A stretch of 61,100 bases of DNA, from positions 18,722 through 79,821 of the forward strand of contig JAHEAV010000013.1 of assembly GCA_024642565.1 (NCBI GenBank). The letters run 5' to 3'. Positions 26,507-34,295 of the stretch are shown here, piece after piece. Positions within the stretch are counted from its first letter, which is position 1. Each line of letters begins with the position of its first letter. The notes under the pieces were generated by a model. The model made no database searches, was not told where the DNA came from, and worked only from the letters and a program-made list of their open reading frames with translations. The translations under genes and the position numbers were made by a program. The stretch comes from Erythrobacter sp. (GTDB lineage: Bacteria > Pseudomonadota > Alphaproteobacteria > Sphingomonadales > Sphingomonadaceae).

Positions 26507-26779
26507 ATGAAGGTCCATGTCGAAATTGATTGTACGCCTGAAGAAGCTCGCAGCTTCATGGGCCTGCCTGATGTCGGGAAGGCGAATGACATTTATGTCG
26601 ACACCATTACCAAGGCGATGAAGGGTGTAACCAACCCAGAACAATTGCAGGACTATGCCAAACATCTGGCCCCGATGGGACAGATCGGCATGAAGTTGTT
26701 CCAGAATTTCGTCGAAGGCAGCATGAGTGCGGCCAGCGCGGCGGCCAGCGGCAAAATGTCGACCAAGAAGGATGACTGA
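26507..26779 (+). CDS. Small conserved protein, DUF6489-like
   Basis: 90 residues. It begins MKVHVEIDCTPEEARSFMGLPDV and contains GQIGMKLFQNFVEG. I recall near-identical small proteins in sphingomonads and caulobacters annotated DUF6489, without known role. The C-terminus is Ser/Ala- then Lys-rich. GGAGGA lies 6 nt before the ATG. Tandem repeats lie just upstream and mnmE follows 31 bp downstream. Confidence 0.8.
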   Translation: MKVHVEIDCTPEEARSFMGLPDVGKANDIYVDTITKAMKGVTNPEQLQDYAKHLAPMGQIGMKLFQNFVEGSMSAASAAASGKMSTKKDD

Positions 26780-26810
26780 TTCCTCCGCAAGAATTAACTA
26801 AATTACTGTA

Positions 26811-28085
26811 ATGGAAACAATCTTTGCTCTTTCGAGCGGCTCCCCTCCTGCGGCGATCGCTGTTGTCCGGGTCAGTGGGCCCTTGGCATCGGAGGTATTG
26901 CAAAAGCTTGGCGGCTCTCTGCCCCAGGCCCGTCAGGCGAGCGCCCGCCCGTTGCATGACGGGAACGGGGATGTCCTCGATTTTGCTCTGGTGTTGTGGT
27001 TACCTGGGCCTGCCACGGTCACGGGCGAGGACATGGCCGAATTCCACTTGCACGGGGGCCGGGCAGTGGTTTCCGCGGTTGAGGCTGAGCTGGCTTGGAT
27101 AGAGGGGGTGCGCCGGGCCGAGCCCGGAGAATTCACCCGGCGAGCCTTCGCCAATGGCCGGATCGACCTTGCCGAATCGGAAGGTCTCGCTGATCTGCTG
27201 GAGGCGGAAACGGAATTGCAGCGCCGCGCGGCGATGGCGATGGCGGGTGGGGCCCTTTCGCGCGTGGTTGAGGGGTGGCGCGAAAAATTGCTGATACTGT
27301 CGGCCCAAGTGGAGGCTGCGCTCGACTTTTCCGATGAAGAAGACGCTGCAGGCCTTCCGCACAGTTTCTCATCGGAATTGGCAGTCCTTGAAGGTGAATT
27401 GCAGGAATGGGTTCTGCGGCCGCGGGCCCGGGTCCTGAAAGAAGGGTTTCGGGTGGTGCTCGCCGGGCCGCCAAATGCCGGAAAATCAACTCTCTTCAAT
27501 GCCTTGGTTGAAGATGAGGCGGCGATAACCGCCCCTACCGCAGGCACTACCCGCGATGTGATCCAGCGATCGGTTGCGTTGGGAGGAATTGCCTTCACCT
27601 TCGTTGATACTGCCGGATTGCATGACAATAGCCGCGATGAAATCGAACGGATTGGCATTACACGCGCCCGTGACGCGTTGGAACTTGCTGACGTTATATT
27701 GTGGCTGGGCCCAGAAGGAGAAGGGCCTGCCGGATCGTGGGAAATCACAGCCAAAATCGATATTGGCAATGATTGGGCCAAAGCGGCGCCGCGTGTCGCC
27801 TTATCAGCTACGACAGGCGAGGGGCTGGAGGAATTGCGACGCCAATTGATGGACACAGCTCGGGTGGCGCTCCCCGGGACAGGTCAAGCGGCGCTAAGCG
27901 AGCGCCAGCACCAGCTCTTATCGGCGTCGCTGGATGCGCTTACCCTCATCGACCCATCGGGCGATCTCCTGTTGATCGGGGAAGCTTTGCGCTTGGCGCG
28001 AACACAATTCGACCGTTTGGTTGGCCGATCCACCACAGAGGATATGCTCGATACACTTTTCGGGCGCTTTTGCATCGGGAAGTAA
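26811..28085 (+). CDS. mnmE: tRNA modification GTPase MnmE
   Basis: 424 residues. The N-terminal folate-binding part has GEFTRRAFANGRIDLAESEGLADLL. The G domain (about 215-350) has GPPNAGKSTLFNALV, TAGTTRDVI and DTAGLHD. The C-terminus is FCIGK with the essential cysteine. With MnmG it installs the aminomethyl/carboxymethylaminomethyl group on U34 of certain tRNAs. The stop codon lies at the edge of a parS site, before mnmG. Confidence 0.97.
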   Translation: METIFALSSGSPPAAIAVVRVSGPLASEVLQKLGGSLPQARQASARPLHDGNGDVLDFALVLWLPGPATVTGEDMAEFHLHGGRAVVSAVEAELAWIEGVRRAEPGEFTRRAFANGRIDLAESEGLADLLEAETELQRRAAMAMAGGALSRVVEGWREKLLILSAQVEAALDFSDEEDAAGLPHSFSSELAVLEGELQEWVLRPRARVLKEGFRVVLAGPPNAGKSTLFNALVEDEAAITAPTAGTTRDVIQRSVALGGIAFTFVDTAGLHDNSRDEIERIGITRARDALELADVILWLGPEGEGPAGSWEITAKIDIGNDWAKAAPRVALSATTGEGLEELRRQLMDTARVALPGTGQAALSERQHQLLSASLDALTLIDPSGDLLLIGEALRLARTQFDRLVGRSTTEDMLDTLFGRFCIGK

Positions 28086-28101
28086 TGTTCCACGTGAAAC
28101 A
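28086..28101. promoter_or_regulatory. parS centromere site 1
   Basis: TGTTCCACGTGAAACA, one base from the general parS consensus TGTTTCACGTGAAACA, directly after the mnmE stop codon in the mnmE-mnmG gap. It should be bound by the ParB encoded 3.3 kb downstream. Confidence 0.9.
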
Positions 28102-28161
28102 CGTGGCTAGTGGATCGCGAGACCCTTTGACCCTTGGCCAAGGCTCGACTATCCGGCCGAT

Positions 28162-30018
28162 ATGGAAGAATTCCAGGTCCTGATTGTTGGCGGCGGACAC
28201 GCCGGCGTCGAAGCGGCGGCGGTTGCTGCGCGGATGGGTGCGCGCGTGGCGCTCGTCAACTTTGATCTCGCAGCGATTGGGGCCATGAGCTGCAACCCGG
28301 CAATAGGCGGGCTGGGCAAGGGCCATCTCGTGCGCGAAGTCGATGCGCTGGACGGTATTATCGCGCGCGCGGCGGATGCAGCAGCGATCCATTACCGTAT
28401 GCTTAACCGTTCAAAGGGCAGTGCAGTGTGGGGTCCGCGCGTTCAGGCGGATCGCCTGCGGTTCAAGGCGTCAGTGCAGCAGCAAATCCGGAATCAGGGC
28501 GATCTGACCCTGATTCAGGGCGAAGTTTCCGAATTGATGCTTGCGTCAGGCCGGGTGAGCGGGGTGCGTCTGGCTGATGGTAGCCAGTTGGTTGCGGCAG
28601 CTGTAGTTCTCTGTACCGGAACCTTCCTGGGTGGGACTATGTTTCGCGGAGAAGAACGGATGGTTGGCGGCCGTATTGGCGAATCCTCCGCCCAGCGCCT
28701 TGCCGCGCAGCTGCGTGAGGCCCGATTACCCATGGCCCGGCTCAAAACCGGCACACCACCCCGGATTGACGGGCGAACTATTGATTGGTCGCAGCTGGAA
28801 GAACAGCTTTCGGACGCGGACCCATGGACGATGTCCTCTCTCAGCTGTGGGCGGGTTAATCCGCAGGTCTTCTGCGCGATAACCAGGACCAACCATCGAA
28901 GCCACGACGTCATCCGTGCGAACCTTGGAAGATCCCCTTTGTTTTCCGGTGCTATTGGTGCCGAGGGCCCGCGCTATTGCCCCTCGATAGAGGACAAGAT
29001 CCACCGCTTTGGCGACCGGGATGGGCATCAGGTATTTTTGGAACCCGAAGGTCTGTCGACGCATCTTGTCTACCCTAACGGGATCAGCACTTCACTTCCG
29101 GCCGATGTCCAGCGCGATATGCTGCACACGATGGCAGGGCTGGAGCGCGCCGAGATTGTCGTGCCGGGCTATGCGGTGGAATATGACCATATTGATCCCA
29201 GGGCACTCAATCCCGGGTTGGAGTTACAGGAAATCCCCGGCCTCTATTGCGCTGGCCAGATCAACGGCACCACAGGCTATGAAGAAGCGGCCGCCCAAGG
29301 CCTGGTCGCGGGCATGAATGCGGCAGCCGATACGCTCGGGTGTAGCCCTGTGCAGCTGGACCGGGCAAATTCCTATATTGCGGTCATGGTCGATGATCTG
29401 ACCCTGCACGGTGTCACCGAACCTTATCGAATGCTCACCTCGCGGGCTGAATACCGGCTGCGTTTGCGGGCAAATAACGCTGGTACACGGCTTACTCCAC
29501 TGGGTATCGCTGCCGGATGTATCGGGGAAGAGCGTGCAAATTGGTATGAACAACGGTCTGAGCGGGCCGAAAGATGGGCGGCCGCTCTGGAACGGGGTGT
29601 CTCTGCGAATGCGCTGGCCGATGCGGGGCTGCCTGTGCGGCGCGATGGCGGAACCAAGCCACTTACCGAGTGGCTACGCTTTGGCGGGATAGACCTCGAA
29701 GCTCTTGCTCCGTGGCTGTGTAACGACCTTTCCCTGCATGACGAGATGGGGCAGGAAGCGGCGGAAGATGCCGTCTATGCGCCGTATCTGGCCCGGCAGG
29801 ATGGAGAACTTAGGGACCTTCGGGCAAGTGAAGCCGTGCTATTGGGCGCAAGCTTTCCATACAATGCGGTTCCCGGGCTTTCCAACGAGATGATAGAGCG
29901 CCTGTCTGCAGCGCGCCCTGCCAATCTGTCGGCTGCAGGCCGGCTTGCCGGAATCACGCCGGCGGCCTTGTCAGCCTTGCTGGTGTTCGCCCGCCGACGC
30001 GAGAAGGAAGCCGCGTGA
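28162..30018 (+). CDS. mnmG: tRNA uridine-5-carboxymethylaminomethyl synthesis enzyme MnmG (GidA)
   Basis: 618 residues. FAD-binding start [14 protein letters not shown], then [41 protein letters not shown] and the C-terminal helical domain that binds MnmE and tRNA. Partner of MnmE in U34 modification. Its stop overlaps the rsmG GTG start. Confidence 0.98.
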   Translation: MEEFQVLIVGGGHAGVEAAAVAARMGARVALVNFDLAAIGAMSCNPAIGGLGKGHLVREVDALDGIIARAADAAAIHYRMLNRSKGSAVWGPRVQADRLRFKASVQQQIRNQGDLTLIQGEVSELMLASGRVSGVRLADGSQLVAAAVVLCTGTFLGGTMFRGEERMVGGRIGESSAQRLAAQLREARLPMARLKTGTPPRIDGRTIDWSQLEEQLSDADPWTMSSLSCGRVNPQVFCAITRTNHRSHDVIRANLGRSPLFSGAIGAEGPRYCPSIEDKIHRFGDRDGHQVFLEPEGLSTHLVYPNGISTSLPADVQRDMLHTMAGLERAEIVVPGYAVEYDHIDPRALNPGLELQEIPGLYCAGQINGTTGYEEAAAQGLVAGMNAAADTLGCSPVQLDRANSYIAVMVDDLTLHGVTEPYRMLTSRAEYRLRLRANNAGTRLTPLGIAAGCIGEERANWYEQRSERAERWAAALERGVSANALADAGLPVRRDGGTKPLTEWLRFGGIDLEALAPWLCNDLSLHDEMGQEAAEDAVYAPYLARQDGELRDLRASEAVLLGASFPYNAVPGLSNEMIERLSAARPANLSAAGRLAGITPAALSALLVFARRREKEAA

Positions 30019-30635
30019 TTTCTGACGAGAATTCTGCGCGAGCCTATGTCGCAGGAATGTGTGACCCAGCCGCAATGGCAAGGCTCGACCGATTTGTTGC
30101 CTTTCTTGCTGAAGAGAATGAGCGACAGAATTTAGTCGCAGGAACAACGCTCGACGTCGTGTGGCAACGCCATATTGCGGATAGCGCGCAATTGCTTGAA
30201 TATGTTCCACGTGAAACAGGGTTGTGGCTCGATCTGGGCACTGGTGCCGGGCTACCCGGCCTGGTTGTAGCCATCCTGCGCCCTGACTGGCCGGTCAGGC
30301 TGATCGAATCCCGCAACCGGCGAATCGAATGGCTAACCGGTATCAAGCAGGAATTGGGTCTCAATCATTGTGAAGTCGATGGCCGCAAGCTGGAGCAGGT
30401 GGAAACTGTCCCGGCATCGGTCATTAGTGCACGCGCCTTCGCGCCATTGCCCCGTATCATCAACTTGTCCGCCCGATTTTCCACAAGCGAAACCCTTTGG
30501 CTGTTGCCCAAAGGGCGTTCTGCGGCGCAAGAATTGGATAAATTGCCTGTCGGGCAACGAAAATTGTTCCACGTGGAACAATCTCGGACCGATGATGAAG
30601 CGGGAATAATCGTCGGAACACTCGCGAAGAGATAA
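30015..30635 (+). CDS. rsmG: 16S rRNA (G527) methyltransferase RsmG (GidB)
   Basis: 206 residues, GTG start overlapping the mnmG stop by 4 bp. The SAM site is [20 protein letters not shown] follows. It makes m7G527 in 16S rRNA; its loss gives low-level streptomycin resistance in other bacteria. Two parS sites lie inside the coding sequence, so the gene carries both protein and centromere information. Confidence 0.95.
   Translation: MISDENSARAYVAGMCDPAAMARLDRFVAFLAEENERQNLVAGTTLDVVWQRHIADSAQLLEYVPRETGLWLDLGTGAGLPGLVVAILRPDWPVRLIESRNRRIEWLTGIKQELGLNHCEVDGRKLEQVETVPASVISARAFAPLPRIINLSARFSTSETLWLLPKGRSAAQELDKLPVGQRKLFHVEQSRTDDEAGIIVGTLAKR
30203..30218. promoter_or_regulatory. parS centromere site 2 (inside rsmG)
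   Basis: TGTTCCACGTGAAACA, identical to site 1, encoding part of EYVPRETG in RsmG. Confidence 0.9.
30565..30580. promoter_or_regulatory. parS centromere site 3 (inside rsmG)
   Basis: TGTTCCACGTGGAACA, a perfect 16-bp palindrome, encoding LFHVEQ near the RsmG C-terminus, 66 bp before the parA ATG. Confidence 0.9.
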
Positions 30636-30645
30636 AGGTGCAAGC

Positions 30646-31422
30646 ATGATCACGATCGCGATAGCCAATCAGAAGGGTGGCGTGGGGAAGACCACGACGG
30701 CCATCAATATCGCCACGGCAATGGCAGCAACTGGCTGGAAAACCCTGCTTATTGATCTGGACCCCCAAGGTAACGCCTCGACGGGCATGGGCGTGGACAG
30801 CAATTCCCGCGAACGTTCAAGTTATGACATTTTGGTGGACCAATTGCCGCTTGCCGATTGTTTGCAACCGACCAGCATCCCGAATCTTGACCTGATTCCA
30901 GCAACAGTTGATTTGAGCGGTGCTGAGGTGGAGCTGGTTTCGGTTGACGATCGCACGGCCCGTTTAAGTGGGGCATTGTCGGGTCATGTTGGGCATGACA
31001 TCTGTTTTATCGATTGCCCGCCATCGCTTGGTTTGTTGACACTTAACGCGTTGGGGGCGGCCGATACGCTGCTTGTGCCGCTGCAATGCGAATTTTTTGC
31101 TCTGGAAGGGCTGAGCCAGCTTCTGCTGACGGTTGAGCGGGTGCAACAGCGTTTCAATGCCGATCTTGGCATTGTTGGCATTGTTTTGACGATGTTCGAC
31201 CGGCGTAACCGCCTGACCGATCAGGTTGCTGATGATGTGCGCGATTGTCTTGGCAATCTGGTGTTCGAATCGGTCATACCTCGCAATGTTCGCCTATCGG
31301 AAGCTCCGAGCCACGGGCTCCCCGCCTTGGTTTATGACCATGCCTGCCCCGGTAGCCGCGCCTATATCGCGCTCGCCCGTGAACTGATCGGGCGCCTGCC
31401 AGAACAAAGGAAAGCCGCATGA
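30646..31422 (+). CDS. parA: Chromosome partitioning ATPase ParA
   Basis: 258 residues, the short chromosomal type without an N-terminal DNA-binding domain. Deviant Walker A KGGVGKTTTAIN near the N-terminus, DLDPQGNASTG, and FIDCPPSLGLLTLNAL. It binds DNA nonspecifically with ATP and moves ParB-parS complexes poleward. It overlaps parB by 4 bp. Confidence 0.97.
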   Translation: MITIAIANQKGGVGKTTTAINIATAMAATGWKTLLIDLDPQGNASTGMGVDSNSRERSSYDILVDQLPLADCLQPTSIPNLDLIPATVDLSGAEVELVSVDDRTARLSGALSGHVGHDICFIDCPPSLGLLTLNALGAADTLLVPLQCEFFALEGLSQLLLTVERVQQRFNADLGIVGIVLTMFDRRNRLTDQVADDVRDCLGNLVFESVIPRNVRLSEAPSHGLPALVYDHACPGSRAYIALARELIGRLPEQRKAA

Positions 31423-32411
31423 GCGACGCCCCGACCGACCCGATTCGCTTTTCCGTTCCTCTGCGTCCCGGCGCGGACAGCAAGAAGAAGCTGGGTAAGG
31501 GCCTTAGCGCGCTGATGGGCGAAACGCGGCGTGAAGAGCCGCTGGTGCAACCAGAAAGTGCTGAAAATAATACTGAAACATACGCTGAAGAGGCTTCAAT
31601 GGGGCCGCGCGCCGGCCTGGCATCTCTGGCGATAGCTTCGATCGAACCATTGCCTGGTCAGCCACGCCGTATTTTTGACGAAGACGCTTTGACGGAATTG
31701 GCGGCATCGATTGCCACACGGGGCGTGATTCAACCGATAATCGTGCGCCCCCTTGCCGGGGGGCGGTACCAATTGGTCGCGGGTGAGCGGCGTTGGCGCG
31801 CTGCGCAAAAGGCGCGATTGCACGAGATTCCCGCACTGGTCCGCGATTTGGACGAGCGCGAAGTGATGGCGCTGGCGCTTATCGAGAATATTCAGCGCGA
31901 AGATCTCACCCCGGTGGAGGAGGCGCGGGCTTACCAGCGTCTGGCCAATGACGAAGGGCTGACTCAAGCTGAAATCGCTAAAATGGTCGACAAATCGCGT
32001 AGCCATGTCGCCAATCTGCAGCGCCTTCTCGGGCTACCGGCCGAAGTTCTGGCGCTGGTCGAGGGGGGTGACCTGTCGATGGGCCACGCTCGTGCACTCA
32101 TCGGCAATGAGCAGGCGATTGCGTTGGCGAAATTGGCTGTGGCACAGAAATTATCGGTCCGAGAGGTCGAAAAACTGGTTCGTGCGGGGGTTGCGTCGCC
32201 CGATTCGACCCGCCGGACGGCGCGCACATCCCGCGATCCGGTAAAAGATGCGGATATTGCCGCAGTTCAGGGGCATCTGGAAGAATTTCTGGGCCTGCCC
32301 GTGAAGATCAAGACGGACGTCGATCCGCGCTCGGGTACGGTTACCATCCGCTATCGTACCCTCGATCAACTCGACCTGATCTGCCAGCGACTTACGGGCG
32401 GCGATATCTGA
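31419..32411 (+). CDS. parB: Chromosome partitioning protein ParB
   Basis: 330 residues. The start KLGKGLSALMGE carries the ParA-stimulating arginine/lysine region. The CTPase/parB-N domain (about 68-160) has GERRWRAAQKARL and LIENIQREDLTPVEEA. A helix-turn-helix (EIAKMVDKSRSHVANLQRLL) recognises parS. The C-terminal dimer domain ends YRTLDQLDLICQRL. It should load at the three parS sites upstream and be held at the pole by PopZ, encoded at 12.9 kb. Confidence 0.97.
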   Translation: MSDAPTDPIRFSVPLRPGADSKKKLGKGLSALMGETRREEPLVQPESAENNTETYAEEASMGPRAGLASLAIASIEPLPGQPRRIFDEDALTELAASIATRGVIQPIIVRPLAGGRYQLVAGERRWRAAQKARLHEIPALVRDLDEREVMALALIENIQREDLTPVEEARAYQRLANDEGLTQAEIAKMVDKSRSHVANLQRLLGLPAEVLALVEGGDLSMGHARALIGNEQAIALAKLAVAQKLSVREVEKLVRAGVASPDSTRRTARTSRDPVKDADIAAVQGHLEEFLGLPVKIKTDVDPRSGTVTIRYRTLDQLDLICQRLTGGDI

Positions 32412-32417
32412 ACATAG

Positions 32418-32440
32418 GCTATATTACCAGAATATATAGC
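32418..32440. repeat. AT-rich inverted repeat after parB
   Basis: GCTATAT and ATATAGC, 9 bp apart, starting 7 bp after the parB stop and followed by AAAA. It could be a weak terminator or an operator upstream of the DUF4402 gene. The rest of 32441-32633 holds no gene; it has two GTTAAC motifs and the leader described separately. Confidence 0.4.
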
Positions 32441-32581
32441 AAAACCGGTACGCACAAGGCGCCTCAATCGTTAACAAAAATGGGTTCATGCGTTAACCAT
32501 ACCCGGAAGCAAAGATTGAACTTGGTAGTCCTACTTAGGGCCCCTCGGATGAACTGAGTTGTTTGTCTGGCGGGAGGCCAC

Positions 32582-32625
32582 GTTGGTTGTCCTGCACGGG
32601 ATCGAAGACCAACTAAGCAAGGACC
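32582..32625 (+). promoter_or_regulatory. Leader with competing pairings over the DUF4402 ribosome site
   Basis: GTTGGT (32582-32587) can pair with ACCAAC (32608-32613). GTCCTGC (32589-32595) can pair with GCAAGGAC (32617-32624, one bulge), which contains the AAGGA Shine-Dalgarno of the DUF4402 gene. The segments interleave, so the two helices exclude each other unless a pseudoknot forms. Regulation is inferred. Confidence 0.35.
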
Positions 32626-32633
32626 AGAACAAA

Positions 32634-33194
32634 ATGAAAAAATATCTCCGTTTGGGCGCAACGGGCGCCGTTCTCGCCGCATCGCTGGGCATGACTTCGG
32701 TCGCTCACGCACAGGATACCGCAACGGCTGATGCATTTGCTGAAATTCTCACCGCACTGCAGCTCAATGTCGCAACGGGCACTTCGCTTGATTTTGGCGC
32801 CATGGTCGTCACCGGCGCAGGTACCGTATCGCTCGCTCCTGACAACACGCTTGATTGTAGCGTAGCGACGATCGTCTGCAGCGGCAGCACGGGGGTTCCG
32901 ACTTTCGAAGTCGCCGGTACGCCGCTCAAGAACGTAACGGTCAAGTTTGACGCATCGAGTGCAATTTTGCGCCGCGTCGGTGGTGTAGTGGGCGCCGCCG
33001 CTGACGAACTGGTGCTGGATAGCTTCACATCGAACGCATCGGTAAATAACAGTGGTCCTGTCCCCTTCTACGAAGTCTCGCTCGACGGTTTGGGTGATTC
33101 ATCGTTCGAAGTCGGCGGTGACCTGAATTTCGACGGCAGTGAAGTTCCTGGCGTTTACCAAGGCAGCTTCGACGTATCGGTCGAATATAGCTAA
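32634..33194 (+). CDS. DUF4402 exported protein, candidate surface-fibre subunit
   Basis: 186 residues. A Sec signal peptide ends AHA-Q at about residue 27. The mature protein is Ala/Val/Gly/Ser-rich with strong beta periodicity and fits DUF4402: an early LDFGAMVVTGAGTVSLAP segment, a C-x6-C pair (LDCSVATIVCSG) likely forming a disulfide, and a C-terminal GVYQGSFDVSVEYS strand. DUF4402 proteins are described only as exported, sometimes pilin-like. With a PapD-like chaperone and usher-like protein just downstream, I infer this is the secreted subunit. AAGGACC precedes the ATG. Confidence 0.8.
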   Translation: MKKYLRLGATGAVLAASLGMTSVAHAQDTATADAFAEILTALQLNVATGTSLDFGAMVVTGAGTVSLAPDNTLDCSVATIVCSGSTGVPTFEVAGTPLKNVTVKFDASSAILRRVGGVVGAAADELVLDSFTSNASVNNSGPVPFYEVSLDGLGDSSFEVGGDLNFDGSEVPGVYQGSFDVSVEYS

Positions 33195-33206
33195 GCATTG
33201 CATTTC

Positions 33207-33283
33207 ATCATGGGGGCCACTTGCTGGCGTCCCATGATCGGGGTGGGGGCCGTGTTCTTATGGACGCGGCCCCTTTCCTATTT
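33207..33283 (+). terminator. Two tandem hairpins between DUF4402 gene and chaperone gene
   Basis: First hairpin: ATCATGGG with CCCATGAT, extended by GCCA/TGGC (33207-33238). Second: GGGGCCGTGT with ACGCGGCCCC, ten pairs with one wobble (33246-33273), followed by TTTCCTATTT. The second has terminator form. Together they could limit read-through so that the subunit mRNA far exceeds the chaperone and usher mRNA. The remaining 33284-33415 has no gene. Confidence 0.7.
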
Positions 33284-33415
33284 GGTCACGGTAAAGGTGG
33301 CGCCCCTGCAAGGCGGATCATGTTTAACCGATATTAACCCTATCGAGCTAGAAACCACGAAGAATTACCTACCTGCGGCGCAAGGGTGCCGTCACTCTTC
33401 GGGAATCACGTTCGC

Positions 33416-34264
33416 ATGAAAAACCAACTTTCCAGCCGCTTTGTCCGGAGCATTGGGCAACTATTGGCCATCACCGCTGCCCTTGCAGGCGTATTGGTGG
33501 CTGTACCGGCAAGCGCCCAAGGGGATCTGCTGGTCGCGCCGACTCGCATCATTCTTGATGGTCGCCGTGGGACTGAGGTGATTCTCAGCAATATCGGTTC
33601 TGAAGAAGCGACTTACCGTATTGGCCTGGAACTGCGCCGGATGACGCCGGAGGGGCAACTGGTGGATGTTCCCACCGAAGAGGCCAACGAAATCGAGAAG
33701 GCCGCCCTGGCGATGATTCGCTATGCTCCGCGGCGGATTACCCTGCCGCCGGGCCAGCCACAGGCCGTACGCATTTCCGCACGCGCTGGTGCTGATCTGC
33801 CTGACGGCGAATACCGTGTCCACATGTCCTTCCGTGCCATTCCCCAGCCGCGCCCGGTCACCGAAAGCACAGAACAAGCGCAAGGGATCAGCATCAAACT
33901 GACGCCAATCTATGGTGTGACTATCCCGGTAATCGTGCGCAATGGTCGGCTCGAAGCAACAGTCGCGATCAACGATCCGAAAATCGTCCAAGGCGAGCAG
34001 GGCCCGGAACTCCACCTGGCGATGAGCCGTAGCGGCCAAAGTTCGACCTACGGAGAGCTTCGCGTGATCCGCGCAGGCAGCAGTGAGCCGATCTACATGG
34101 CACGCGGAATAGCAATTTACAGCGAGTTGGCTGAACGACGAGTGGCGTTCCGCCTTACGCCCGAAGAAGCGGCGGCCATGAAGGGCCAGCTGCGATTCGA
34201 ATATCGCGAGATGCCCGAGGCCGGCGGACGCCTGATCGCGGCCGTCGAAACAGTTCTGAACTGA
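33416..34264 (+). CDS. PapD-like periplasmic chaperone
   Basis: 282 residues. A signal peptide ends near PASAQ. The first Ig-like domain runs DLLVAPTRIILDGRRGTEVILSNIGSEEATYRIGLE, with the alternating hydrophobic strand MIRYAPRRITLPPGQPQAVRISAR that in PapD/FimC forms the G1 strand used for donor-strand complementation. YRVHMSFRAIP follows. It is longer than FimC (about 205 mature residues) because of an extended second domain. It probably stabilises the DUF4402 protein and hands it to the usher-like protein 31 bp downstream. Confidence 0.82.
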   Translation: MKNQLSSRFVRSIGQLLAITAALAGVLVAVPASAQGDLLVAPTRIILDGRRGTEVILSNIGSEEATYRIGLELRRMTPEGQLVDVPTEEANEIEKAALAMIRYAPRRITLPPGQPQAVRISARAGADLPDGEYRVHMSFRAIPQPRPVTESTEQAQGISIKLTPIYGVTIPVIVRNGRLEATVAINDPKIVQGEQGPELHLAMSRSGQSSTYGELRVIRAGSSEPIYMARGIAIYSELAERRVAFRLTPEEAAAMKGQLRFEYREMPEAGGRLIAAVETVLN

Positions 34265-34295
34265 CGGCCGAGCGAACAGACCGGACCTAACGGAT

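Noticed and set aside
27884-28141. Small minus-strand frame covering parS site 1
   Set aside because: Antisense to the mnmE 3' end; the conserved element there is the parS palindrome, not a coding sequence.
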